DNA of 62,451 nt, taken from assembly GCA_002307275.1 (NCBI GenBank), contig DBTX01000040.1:51889-114339 (forward strand), in the 5' to 3' direction. The stretch is from Hungateiclostridiaceae bacterium UBA1305 (GTDB taxonomy: Bacteria > Bacillota > Clostridia > Acetivibrionales > DTU013). The position numbers were made by a program, and so were the translations under genes. Each line of letters begins with the position of its first letter. Position 1 is the stretch's first letter. Shown here piece by piece: positions 40,606 through 52,000 of the stretch. The notes beneath the pieces are model-generated. The model was not told where the DNA came from and made no database searches. It worked only from the letters and a program-made list of their open reading frames with translations.

Positions 40606-43017
40606 TTGAAAAAACATAAACGACTGTTTACAGATACACTATTTCATATATGCAAGATATTCGTTATACTTGCGGTACTGTGTTCCACATTAGTTTTCCC
40701 GCAGAGCGTCCGGGGAGATTCATACCACCGGCTTGATATTACGGTATCCTCCGAGTCGGTTACGAGTGACGGTGAGACGGAACTTGTGCCGGTAATAACG
40801 TTGAAATGGCCTGATAATCTATCAAGTTCCTACCGGTATTACATTGAAAGAAAAAAGGACCTTGGCTCTTTTTCTGTGATATCCTCTCTTAAGGCGTCGG
40901 AAAGCGATTCTTCCTCTGACGATGAAGCTGCATATACCGACGACGATAGCCTTGCAGACGATCATTTATATACATACCGTATTTCGTACAGGAAAAGTTC
41001 ATCAAGCTCAGAGGATGATACAAGTGTGTATACGGAAGAGGTATCGGTGGTATATCAGATATTGACTGCGCCTGATTCCCTGACCGTAACCGCTGTCGCA
41101 TCGGATACGTTGAAATTGAATTGGACATATCCCGAAGAGGCAGGTAACGGAACAGTTATCGAGAGAAAAGAAGACTCCGATGGAGAATGGGTAGAACTGG
41201 AGACTGTTTCATCAGGTATAACAAGTTACAGCGATACGGATTTGTCCAGTGAAACCGAGTATTTCTACAGAGTTAAAGCCAAACAAAAGGATCATGTCTA
41301 TTCAGTCGCCTATCCGGAAGACGGAATAAGCAAGTATACGGGACTATCCACCCCCGGAGATCTCAGCGGATATGCGTTGTCGCCGACACAAATATACCTG
41401 ACCTGGACCGACAGCGACGATGAAAATGCATATACCCTTCAAAGAAAAGAAGCAGGATATGGCGATTTTTCAGAGGTAGCGACCTTATCGGAAGATACAA
41501 GCTCATATATAGACACCGGATTAACCTCCGATACGATTTATGTATACCGTATCAAGGCACAAAACGGAAGCAGTACGTCTGAGTATTCTACTGAATGCGC
41601 TGTCGCATGCGTTTATGTAGAAAAGCCTACGGAACTGACCGCTTCTTTATTATCCGATTCAGAGGTTAAACTGGGCTGGGAAGATAATTCCAACGATGAA
41701 ACGGCATTTGAAATCTGGCGTAAAGCAGGACAGAAAGCCGATTGGACAAAGTATGCGAGTGCATACCGCAATTCTGATAGCTTCACGGATGAAGATATTT
41801 CAGCTGAGAATACTTACTATTATAAAGTCAGGGCACGCATATCGGACAGCAACGCATATTCTTCTTTTTCAAATGAAGCATATGCATGGGTTTCAACAAT
41901 CACTCCCCCGTCGGATTTGAACTATTCCATTTCGGGTAGCACCATGAAACTGACATGGAAGGACAATTCGAATAATGAAAGCGGTTTTGCGATAGAAAGC
42001 AGAACAGGAGTGGACGGCGGCTGGTACACGGCTGCATGGCCGTCCGCGAATACCACAGGCACATCGATTAGCGCCCCGGCCAAGGGGGATCTGTATTTTT
42101 ACAGAGTAAAGGCATTTGACAGTACAAGCTCCAATGCCGCAGGGTATAGCGATGAAATTTGTGTAAATACCGTTATACCCGATCCACCATCGGACTTGAT
42201 GCTTGTAAGAGTCTCCTACAACCAGGTAAAGCTTGTATGGACCGACAACTCCAACAGCGAATCAGGCTTCATCGTTGAAAGGAAATCAGGTACGCTGTCA
42301 TCTGCCGACTTTAGACAGATTGCAACCACGAAAAGCAATGCAGGCGCATATATCGACACCGGCCTCAGTGCCAATGTGAAATACACCTACAGGGTATGCG
42401 CAACGAACAGTACGGGCGTAAGTAAATACAGTAATGAAGAAGAAATCATGGCCGGAAATTATATTACCTTCAGTGACATAACCGGATTGAAATGGGCTAA
42501 AACCGGAATTGAAAGTCTTGCAGGCAGAGGCGTTTTTAAAGCGGCTGCGGACGGAAAATTCCATCCTTATGAGAAAATTACCAGAGGCGAATTCATCAGT
42601 GTCATCGTAAAGGCATTCAATTTCAAGGGCACTGCGGTAGGATCGTTTCATGATGTAAATCCCAGGCATAAATATTATACCGAAATTATGACGGCAAATA
42701 AAAACGGGATTGCCGATGGGGAAAACGGTTATTTTTATCCCGACCGCTTGATCAGCCGGCAGGACCTGGCCGTGTTCCTTGTCAGGGCGTTGAATGCGGC
42801 AGGGGAGCCAATCCCATATCATAATGCTTCAATTCTTGAAGAATATTCGGATTACGGCAGTATTTCTTCATATGCGTTGGGAAGCTTTGCTGCTCTGCGC
42901 GGCGAGAATCTGATAAACGGAAGGAAGCTGGCCGACGACAAATGGCTCATAGCTCCACTGGATAATACTACACGGGCGGAAGCGGCAGTTTTGGTGTACA
43001 GGGTTCTTAACAGATAG
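40606..43017 (+). CDS. Secreted fibronectin type III / SLH surface protein
   Basis: An 803-residue surface protein. The start is TTG at 40606, six bases after AGGGGGAAG; it gives a proper signal peptide (basic KKHKRLF, then IFVILAVLCSTLVFPQSV). Six fibronectin type III units follow to about residue 620, e.g. SDLMLVRVSYNQVKLVWTDN and a recurrent YxYRVxA near each unit's end. The last 180 residues contain three SLH domains (FSDITGLKWAKTGIESLAGR; FHDVNPRHKYYTEIMTANKN; the third ending RAEAAVLVYRVLNR), which normally attach proteins to pyruvylated secondary cell-wall polymers. The next gene begins 17 bp after the stop, so the two are co-transcribed. The fn3 units suggest protein or carbohydrate contact, but no enzyme domain is present. 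Confidence 0.92.
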   Translation: MKKHKRLFTDTLFHICKIFVILAVLCSTLVFPQSVRGDSYHRLDITVSSESVTSDGETELVPVITLKWPDNLSSSYRYYIERKKDLGSFSVISSLKASESDSSSDDEAAYTDDDSLADDHLYTYRISYRKSSSSSEDDTSVYTEEVSVVYQILTAPDSLTVTAVASDTLKLNWTYPEEAGNGTVIERKEDSDGEWVELETVSSGITSYSDTDLSSETEYFYRVKAKQKDHVYSVAYPEDGISKYTGLSTPGDLSGYALSPTQIYLTWTDSDDENAYTLQRKEAGYGDFSEVATLSEDTSSYIDTGLTSDTIYVYRIKAQNGSSTSEYSTECAVACVYVEKPTELTASLLSDSEVKLGWEDNSNDETAFEIWRKAGQKADWTKYASAYRNSDSFTDEDISAENTYYYKVRARISDSNAYSSFSNEAYAWVSTITPPSDLNYSISGSTMKLTWKDNSNNESGFAIESRTGVDGGWYTAAWPSANTTGTSISAPAKGDLYFYRVKAFDSTSSNAAGYSDEICVNTVIPDPPSDLMLVRVSYNQVKLVWTDNSNSESGFIVERKSGTLSSADFRQIATTKSNAGAYIDTGLSANVKYTYRVCATNSTGVSKYSNEEEIMAGNYITFSDITGLKWAKTGIESLAGRGVFKAAADGKFHPYEKITRGEFISVIVKAFNFKGTAVGSFHDVNPRHKYYTEIMTANKNGIADGENGYFYPDRLISRQDLAVFLVRALNAAGEPIPYHNASILEEYSDYGSISSYALGSFAALRGENLINGRKLADDKWLIAPLDNTTRAEAAVLVYRVLNR

Positions 43018-43034
43018 AAAACGGGGGTCTTCTT

Positions 43035-46000
43035 ATGAATAGCAGGCTTATCAAAGTCATTACAGCAGTTCTTATACTGGCAAATTTGCAATTTCTATGG
43101 ATGCCGGTCTATTCAAAGGCTGCCGATGCAGTAACGGGCGATGTACAAACCATTCTAAAAAGTTGGGTTTCCCAAGGTTTCGTGGGAGGACAGTCTGATA
43201 TTGTCCTGAAGCCCAATGACAAAATGAAAAGAATTGAATTTTATACGTTGATGAATAAAATCTTCAAATATACGGGAAAATCCGATATTCATTTTACTGA
43301 TGTCGTAAAAGCTTCATGGTATGAGGCGGAAATACAAAAAGCGGTAGCGGCGGGTTATCTGAAAGATAATACCAAAGCCGCTCTGCAGCCTTTTCAGCCT
43401 ATCGGCAGGCTGGAGCTGGCGGCCTGCCTTTCTTACATATTTAAACTGGAACCGGGCAATGAAACTGCTTTAAACAGTATTACGGATATAGGCAGTTTAA
43501 GTGACGAGAACAGGGATGTTGTCTGTTCCGTCATAAACAAAGGCTGCATGAGTGCGTCCGCCGACGGCAGGTTTGCCCCATGGAGCGGCATTACTCATAT
43601 GGACTCGGCAAGATCGATAAATAGCCTGCTTGCAAATATCATCAATAAACAGGGTACATATAAAGGAGATTATAAAAACGACCTTGTTATAAATGCAACA
43701 GGTGTCGTAGTTTCGAATTCCGTTATACGCGGGGACTTATTATTGACGGAAGGCATAGGCGATGGCTATGTTACGCTTGTAAATGTAACGGTAACCGGGC
43801 GCATGATTGTAAAAGGCGGCGGTGCAAACAGCATAATCGTTCAGGATTCCGCCGTTAACGGCGGGCTTGTGGTTGATAAAAAAGGCTCGCCTGTGAGGGT
43901 CGCCGCTGTAGGAAACACAAGTATAGCGGAAACGACAGCATGCCCCGGTGCGATACTTGAGGAGCGGAATCTCACGGGAAGAGGCTTTGAGAAAATCGAA
44001 ACGGAGGAGAACGGCACTACCGGAAAAGAAATCATATTGACAGGCGCCTTTACATCAGTAGGAATGAATACCCCGGATAATGTATTACAGATAAACGGGA
44101 CAATCAGTAATCTGGAGGCAGGGGAAGGTTCCTCGAATGCCCGGATTGTGTTAAAAAGCGGAACTATCGGCGAATTCAATATAAAAGGGGACAGCGTTGG
44201 CCTGGAGTTTACAGGCGGGTTGGTCAAGCTGCTTAAAATCGCCGACTCGGCCAATTCAGCCAAGGTGACTCTGGACGGAACACCGCTGATTACCCAGATG
44301 GATGTTTCCTCCGGGGTTTATATGAATCTGAAATCGGGAACAATCAGCCGGCTTAATATGCTTGAGGGGTCTTCAGGCTCCGTTATTCAGAACGGCGATT
44401 CCGCTGACGTCGAACTGCTTTACGCATATGCGGGTTTGACGGTTAACGGGGAGGGAACCATAGATGAAGTGCATATAAATTCTTCTAATGTAACCATTGA
44501 GCATGAGCCCGACGAGGTGCATGTGGCTGACGGTATCATTGCAAATATCGGGGGAAGCGACTGGAACACTGCAGATGAAGATTCCGCTGTAACCCTTACT
44601 TATGATACAAGCGAGACTTTGGAATTAATTGAAGGACAGACAAGCACATTGGCGATTACAAAAAGTCCGAGCAGTTCGGAACTCAGTTTCAGCACGGGTA
44701 ATCCTGCTATTGCAACGGTGTCGACTGCAGGTGCGGTTACGGGCGTCAGCGAGGGTTCCACTTCCATTTATGTTACCGGAACTCATAAAGGCTACGAACC
44801 CGGCAGCACAAAGGTGGCAGTCAAAGTATTGTCCAAATACACAACACTGCCCGGAACAATAACGGTATCTCCAACAGTTGAAGCAACAGGAACTGTCTGC
44901 GACGTTATTCTGACCTATACGTCTTCGACGGAAATGGATTCCGGAAACGTTATATTCATGATGCCGGCCGGCTTTACCCCGTCCGACGATGATACGGTAC
45001 AGAAACAATCATCAGCTGTTACCAGCATAAATGAAAGCTCCATATCCGTTGCAGGGCAGAAGGTAACGGTATCCGATCTTGATATGGCAGCCGGAGACAG
45101 TATCGTACTGACTCTTGTACAAAGGACGATGCCGGCATCGGGAAGCTATACGTTTACGGCAAGAGCGGATGCTGATGGAAGCGGGACGATGCTCACCGGC
45201 AAGGACGTAACTGTGGTATTGACCATAAGCGGTGTTGAAACCCTTATACAGGGCAAACACTACACCAAGCCTGAAGCCGGACCGGAGCCCGGAAGTACGA
45301 CGATCAGCGACCTGCAATTCCAGAGCATACCGAATGCGGCGCTGTGGAAGATCATTGTCCAGGACGGCGCAATTTCCGATACGCTTAAGAAAGCGGGTAC
45401 TTCGGCGCCGGCCGGAGCGGAAGATTACAGCGAGGGCGATTCTATAGCAATTAATGCAGGGCAGCACTTGATACTGCTTCTTACCAACAGTTCCGGCGTT
45501 ATCCTGGCCTATGCCGATATTACGGTAAGCGGGGATCAGATCAGTGCGGGTGCGCTTGATGAAGACAATTATTCAACACCTGTGCCGGGCGAAAATGGAG
45601 GCACGGTAAGAATTACGAGCCTAAGTGCAACAGGTATCAGTGCTGCAACGAACTGGAAGATAAAGGTGCAGGATGAGAGCCTGAAGACCACGATGCATGT
45701 TGACGACAAACTTGAAGGCGCAGTGTCTTATACCGCAGGCGATGATATACAGGCCGATGCCGGACAGCACATTATTCTGCTGGCAACCGATGCGGAGGGC
45801 AAAACGAAGGCATACGCGGATATTACGGTGACATCCTCCATGATCAGAGCTTCAGCAAGGGAATTGACGGATTCGGATAACTGCTGCCATACACCGGCAT
45901 CAGGGGCGGATATCGGAACGGTAATGATTGATTACCTGCAAAGCGCAAGCACGCTGATGACTGCACAGGAGAATATCGGTGCAATGAAATGGATGTTCGC

Positions 46001-49000
46001 CGTACAGGACGAAGCACTGGGTTATGCTCCGGCGCTCGACAGTACAATGACTGCGGCCAGGGATTATACAATCGGACAGGCGATAACCGTAACAGCCGGG
46101 CAGCATTTGATCCTCCTTGCAACGGATGATTCGGGTGCGATCAAGGCATATAGGGACTTTACGATCTCAGACTCGCAGATAAAACCACAGGAAGCAATCC
46201 TGCTGACACCGGAGAACTCTGCATATACAGTTGTTAAAGGCTCGGCATCCGGAACCGTAAAACTTACCGGTTTGAGTGTAGATACTAAAAAGATTTCAGG
46301 AGCGGTACAATGGATGATTAAGGTACAGGATACCGCATTGACCGGTGCTCCTGCAAAAGGCAGAGTAATAAGCGGTACGATCGTATATAAGAATACGAAT
46401 ATTTCCGTAAGTGCCGGACAGCATCTGATTCTGCTTGCAACAGATGCGGACGGGAAAGTAAAGGCCTATGCGGATATAGAAATAACGGAGGATATGGTGA
46501 AGGCAGCTGCTGCAGAAACACTGATAGAGGGCACCAATTACAGCTCACTTTCGGACGGAACCAATGCCGGTACAACGAAGATAGATACCTTACTGAAGGG
46601 CGGCTATGATGCAGTTAGCTGGTGGTATATAGTGGGTAATGATGCATTTGCCGTACCAACTGTTGCTGATACGCCCGAGACTTATATTACTGATAACTAT
46701 TCGACAAGTTATTCGGCGATACAATATACTGCCGGTGATAATATCGATGTAGCAGAAGGACAGCATATCCTGCTTCTCGCAGTGAATGCAGGCGGCTTTG
46801 TAGTAGCGTATGCGGATATCAGCAAACTGCAGATAAAAGGTGATTCAGCTCCGGAACTTACGCTGAGCGAAGGTTCAACGGCAGGTAATTATACTGTACC
46901 AGTGAAGGGCCTGGGAGCCGGAACGTCCAGAATTATGAAACTCTCATTCGATGGTATTAGCGGAGCGACAGGCTGGAAGATAAAGGTGCAGGATACCGCT
47001 CTGAGTACACCCGAACTGAACAACACACTGCAGAATAGTAAGACCTATACGCAGGAACAGGATATTTCGATCGGGGCGGAACAATATATTGTACTGGTGG
47101 CTGTGAATAGCTCCGGCATGATAAAGGCTTATGCCAATATACAGGTACATGAGGACCAGATAAGCCCTGCGGAGGCACCTGAGCTTGAGCGTGATCAAAA
47201 TTATTCATTGCCGGTAAAAGGAACAGTACAAGGTACTACACGCATTCTTATACTACTTGATACCACTTATGTAACATCAGGAGGTATATGGATGTATAAG
47301 GTCTTCAGCGATACCCCTGCGGATCTGACTGTAGAGTCTAAAGCTGACAGTACATATACTATATACGATAATACAGCGGATCCCAATATACCCGTAAAAG
47401 CGTATCAGTGGCTGCAGCTTGTAAGGGTGAGCAGTGATTATACTGTAAAAGCCTATGTCAATCTGCAAATCGGTCCGGATCAGATAAAAGGCTCATCCGC
47501 GCAGGAACTTGTGGAAGGCACAATCTACAACTATTCGAAGCCGGTAGCCGGGACAACTCCAGGGACTACTTGTATTACAACGCTTAGTGCCTTCGGCGTG
47601 CAGGATGATGTAACGAAATGGTCGTACAAGGTACAGGATACCGCAATGGAGGCGCCTGATTACAACAGTACAAAACTCGGATTTACGTCATATTCCGCTA
47701 ACGGAAACATATCCATATCAGCGGGTCAATACATAGTGCTGCTTGCCACAGATAATAATGGAAAGATCAAGGGCTATGCAAACATCCTGGTAGATTCTTC
47801 ACAGATTAAGCCGGCCTGGGCAAAGCTTCTGGAAATTTCCCTGAATTATTCCAAGCCTGAAGCCGGGTCAGTTACAGGCACCACGATGATTAGTTTCCTG
47901 CAGGACAAAGCTATTGTCACCTCCGGCGGGGCCTGGATGATCAAGGTGCAGGACAAGGCCTTTGATCAGCCTGCGGTAGAGGACAAGGCTGACGGCTTTA
48001 CGGCCTATACGGCGGGAGATAATATCAATATCACTCTGAACCAGCATTTGATTCTTGTCAGGGTTAACAGCAATATGCAGATTAAGGGTTACGTTGACCT
48101 TCAGATAAAGGACAGCGCTCAGATCAAGGCATCCGGTGCGGATACACTGGTAAAAGGGGTTAATTATTGGGGCCCTGTGGCTGGCACGGCTCCAGGAACG
48201 ACACAATTTACAGAGCTTGAGATATTTGGCTATCCGGATATTACTCAATGGTGGGCAACGGCAACAAATGTTGATACCAGTGCCCCTGATTATAATAGTC
48301 TGGTATCTGTTTATAACAATGTAAAACGGTGTTATGAAAGCACCAATATAGCAGTCAGCTCCGGTCAGGACTATTTGCTGCTGTTTGGAACAGAGAGCGG
48401 CGGAAGAATCAAGGCCTACGCAAGTATACCGTTGGAGGCCGGACAGGTAACATCGCAGGCAGCGATGAATCTGGCGCTGTATCCCAATAAATACTATTCG
48501 ATACCGATACCCGGCAGTAATATGGGCACAACCCAGATAAAACTGATTAATGAAGATCTGACTGGTACGGGTGTATGGCAGTATATGATACAGGATGGTG
48601 CTTTCGCAATACCGCTGCTGGATAGCAAAGCGACTGCGGCAAGTGCATTCACTGCCAAAACCGATATGCCTGCGACCGGCACAGTGAAAGCCGGACAGCA
48701 CTTATTGCTGCTGGCTGTTGATACGGAAGGCAGGATTAAGGCGTATGAAGATATCACCTTAAAATCGGATCAAATCAAGGCCATCGGAGCAGTGAAACTG
48801 GAGATGGGTACCGCAGATACCAGTAATTTCTCGGAGCCTGAACCCGGTATTACCGGAGGTACTACCACAATTACGACCCTTCAGGCGTTTGGAATTACCG
48901 GTGCAACAAAATGGCAGGTGCTTGTTCAGGATACCGCTTTGAGCAGTGCTCCTGCCCTTGACAGCAGAATGTCCGGTGCGGTGTTCTATACCAAGGGTAG

Positions 49001-52000
49001 CGATATAACCGCGGCTGTTGGAAAATATCTAGTACTCCTGGCTACGGATGATGCAGGGAACATTAAGGGTTACAGTGATATCCTGCTTGAATCCAGGCAT
49101 GTAAAATCCGCTGCCGGTTCTATTCCGGAAGGCTATTATACAACGCCTTCTCCGGGTAATGCCGTTGGAACTACGGAAATTACAACGCTCGGGGCAGTCA
49201 GTGCGCTGGCGGATGATAGCACTACCAGCCTGGGAGCGATACAGTGGAGGATCGTAGTTCGAGGTAGCAGTATTGGTTCTATTCTCAAAGACACCGTAAT
49301 AACAGAAGCCAAGGAATATCCAGCCGGTGATGATATTGCAATTGCAGATGGACAATACCTCGTACTTCTGGCCACTGATGGATCGGGCAAGGTAAAGGCA
49401 TACAAAGAGTTTACGATCGTAAAGTCCCAGATCAGGGGTGTAACGGTAGACATAGCGGGAACCGTGGTTTCGCCTGCAGCTGCCGAGAGCGATATTGTGA
49501 CAGGAGGCAGGACACTTGTTATAAAGCTGCAGTATGCGAAGTGGATCAGTGACATCGCATCCGGTCAGACCAGCCGTGAGGCCTTGTTTGGCAGCTTTAC
49601 AGCAGCATCGGATGCGACGGAATGGAGCAAGGCAATCACTGCCATGAAAGCAGAAGGTACCGGATGCATTGTCCGTACAAGTGATGATACGGTTACAATT
49701 ACAATGCCTGAAATTTCCACATATAATATTGCATCGAACCAAACCGTTACTTTAACGGTACCGGCTTCGCTACTGGTTGGATCGCCAGAGATTATAGCAT
49801 CGGCCTCCTTTACAATTGCTGCGTCCGTAGGAGCTACAATAAGTGGGACGACCGTATCGTCAGCAACAGGAGAAGCGGACATTGCCGCAGGCGGGAAAAC
49901 AATCGTTGTTACACTGACAAGCGGGCAATGGGCGGCAGATATTGCAAGCTCGGAGGAAAAGAGGTTCGCTTTATTCAATAGCTTTACTGCTTCAGTAAAC
50001 AAAGACGAATGGGACAATAAAGTAATTGCAGCTTTGATCAGTAAAGCAAACGCGGATACCGCACCGAGTACGATTGTTCGTAATTCCTCATCAAAGATTA
50101 CCATTACGCTGCCTAAGGCAGACGGATACGATATTCATGAAAATGAGACGGTATCGCTGACCATTCCGAAGGAGAAGGGATTAATAACCGGCGCTGCAAG
50201 CGATACCAAGGCGTCGCCGGATATAAAGATTTACTGCAGGATGTCGGCTGACATAACCGGAAGTGCAGTGGAATCAGATCTGGATGAAGCGGATATTGTC
50301 ACGGGAGGTAAAACGATCATCGTTACATTGTCGGATGCAAAGTGGGCATCCGATCTGAAGACGGATTCGACTAAGAGAAATGCTTTGTTCAGCGGATTTA
50401 CGACCGCGACGGAAACAACCGAATGGGCAAAGGTTATCAATGCCCTTAAGACCGACGGTGCACAGGCAATATCCATGAATGCGGAACTGACGGAAGTGAA
50501 GATCACTTTGCCGACGATTTCAGGTTACAATATAGCTTCTGATCAGACAGTAACGCTGAGCATTCCGGCAAGCGTGGTTTCCGGCGCAGCTGCTGTAATT
50601 GCTGCTGCTCCAGAAATCAAAATTGCCGCGGTGCAGTCTGCAGCAATTACAGGTACAGCTGCTACATCCTCTCCCAAGGAAACGGATATAGTGGCGGGAG
50701 GTAAAACGATAATCATCACTTTGTCAAGCTGCCAATGGGCGGCGGATGTCGTTACGAACGCCACCAAACGGGAAGCTTTGATCAATAGCTTTACGTCAAC
50801 GACGGATTCGGATGAATGGAAAAAGGTTACGGCAGCTATAGTATCAAAGACAGGCTCTGTAGTAAGGAGTACAAATTACCAGGCGACAATAACACTGCCT
50901 GCAGTAGCTGGGTACAATATATCAGAGGATCAGACAGTGAACCTTGCGATAACCACTTCGAGCGCACTTCTTGCAGATACCTCGGTCAGTATTGCCTTAC
51001 CGTCCGCCTTCACAGTGGCAAATACGCCTCCTGCGGCGGCAACAGTAAGCTCAGTGACTGCAACGACAGCAAATGGAACCTACAAGGCGGGAGATACCAT
51101 CCATATCATAGTGACCTTCAATAATACTGTCGACGTAGATACAACAGGCGGAATTCCGGAACTTCAACTTGAGACGGGCACAACGGATAGATACGCGGTT
51201 TACACGAGCGGCTCCGGCTTGAATGTGCTAATGTTTGATTATGCTGTGCAAGCGGGTGACACGGCGTCGAAGCTGGAATACAAAGCAACAAGCGCACTGA
51301 CGTTAAACAGCGGTACGATACGGAATACAGGTACATCCGTCAGCGCGACTCTGACGCTTCCGACCTTGAATACGGCGAATTCCCTTGGCGGGTCAAAAAC
51401 GATTGTGATAGATACGACGGCACCTGTATATACAACAGGTTACCCCAAGATAAAATCAACCACTGAGACTTCGACAGACGTTCTGGTCAAAGCGGGTGAA
51501 GGCGGAAGTGCATATTATGTAGTCCTGGCTCAGGGAGCAGCGGCTCCGACCTCACAACAGACAGCGGAAGGAAAGAGTGCAGATGGAACGACCGCAGGGG
51601 CAATCACAGCAGGAAGCATCAGTATAAGTGCAAATGCGGAGAGTACGCTGTCCATTGGCAATCTGACGGCAAAGACATCGTATGATATATATGTGGTATG
51701 TAAAGATGCGGTGGGGAACCTGCAGGCTGCACCCACAAAGGTATCCGCTGTTACAACGGATACTACGCCTCCCGAATTTATTAGCGGCTATCCGCAAGAA
51801 GGTACAATTGCAGATACTACAGCGGAAATAAAAGTTCGGATTAATGAAAATGGAACTGTGTATATTGTATTACTGCCAGCCGGGTCGGCGACTCCGAGTG
51901 CGGTTCAGGTAAAGGCGGGTAAAAATGCTGCAGGTACGGCAGTAGCATTGAATCTTAAAGCCAGTCTTGCGCTTGAGGCTGATACGGTGAGCTTGTATAA

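Noticed and set aside
45235..49440. Regularly spaced repeats considered as a CRISPR or satellite array.
   Set aside because: The period of about 320 bp is in frame and visible only at protein level; no short identical repeats with unique spacers exist.
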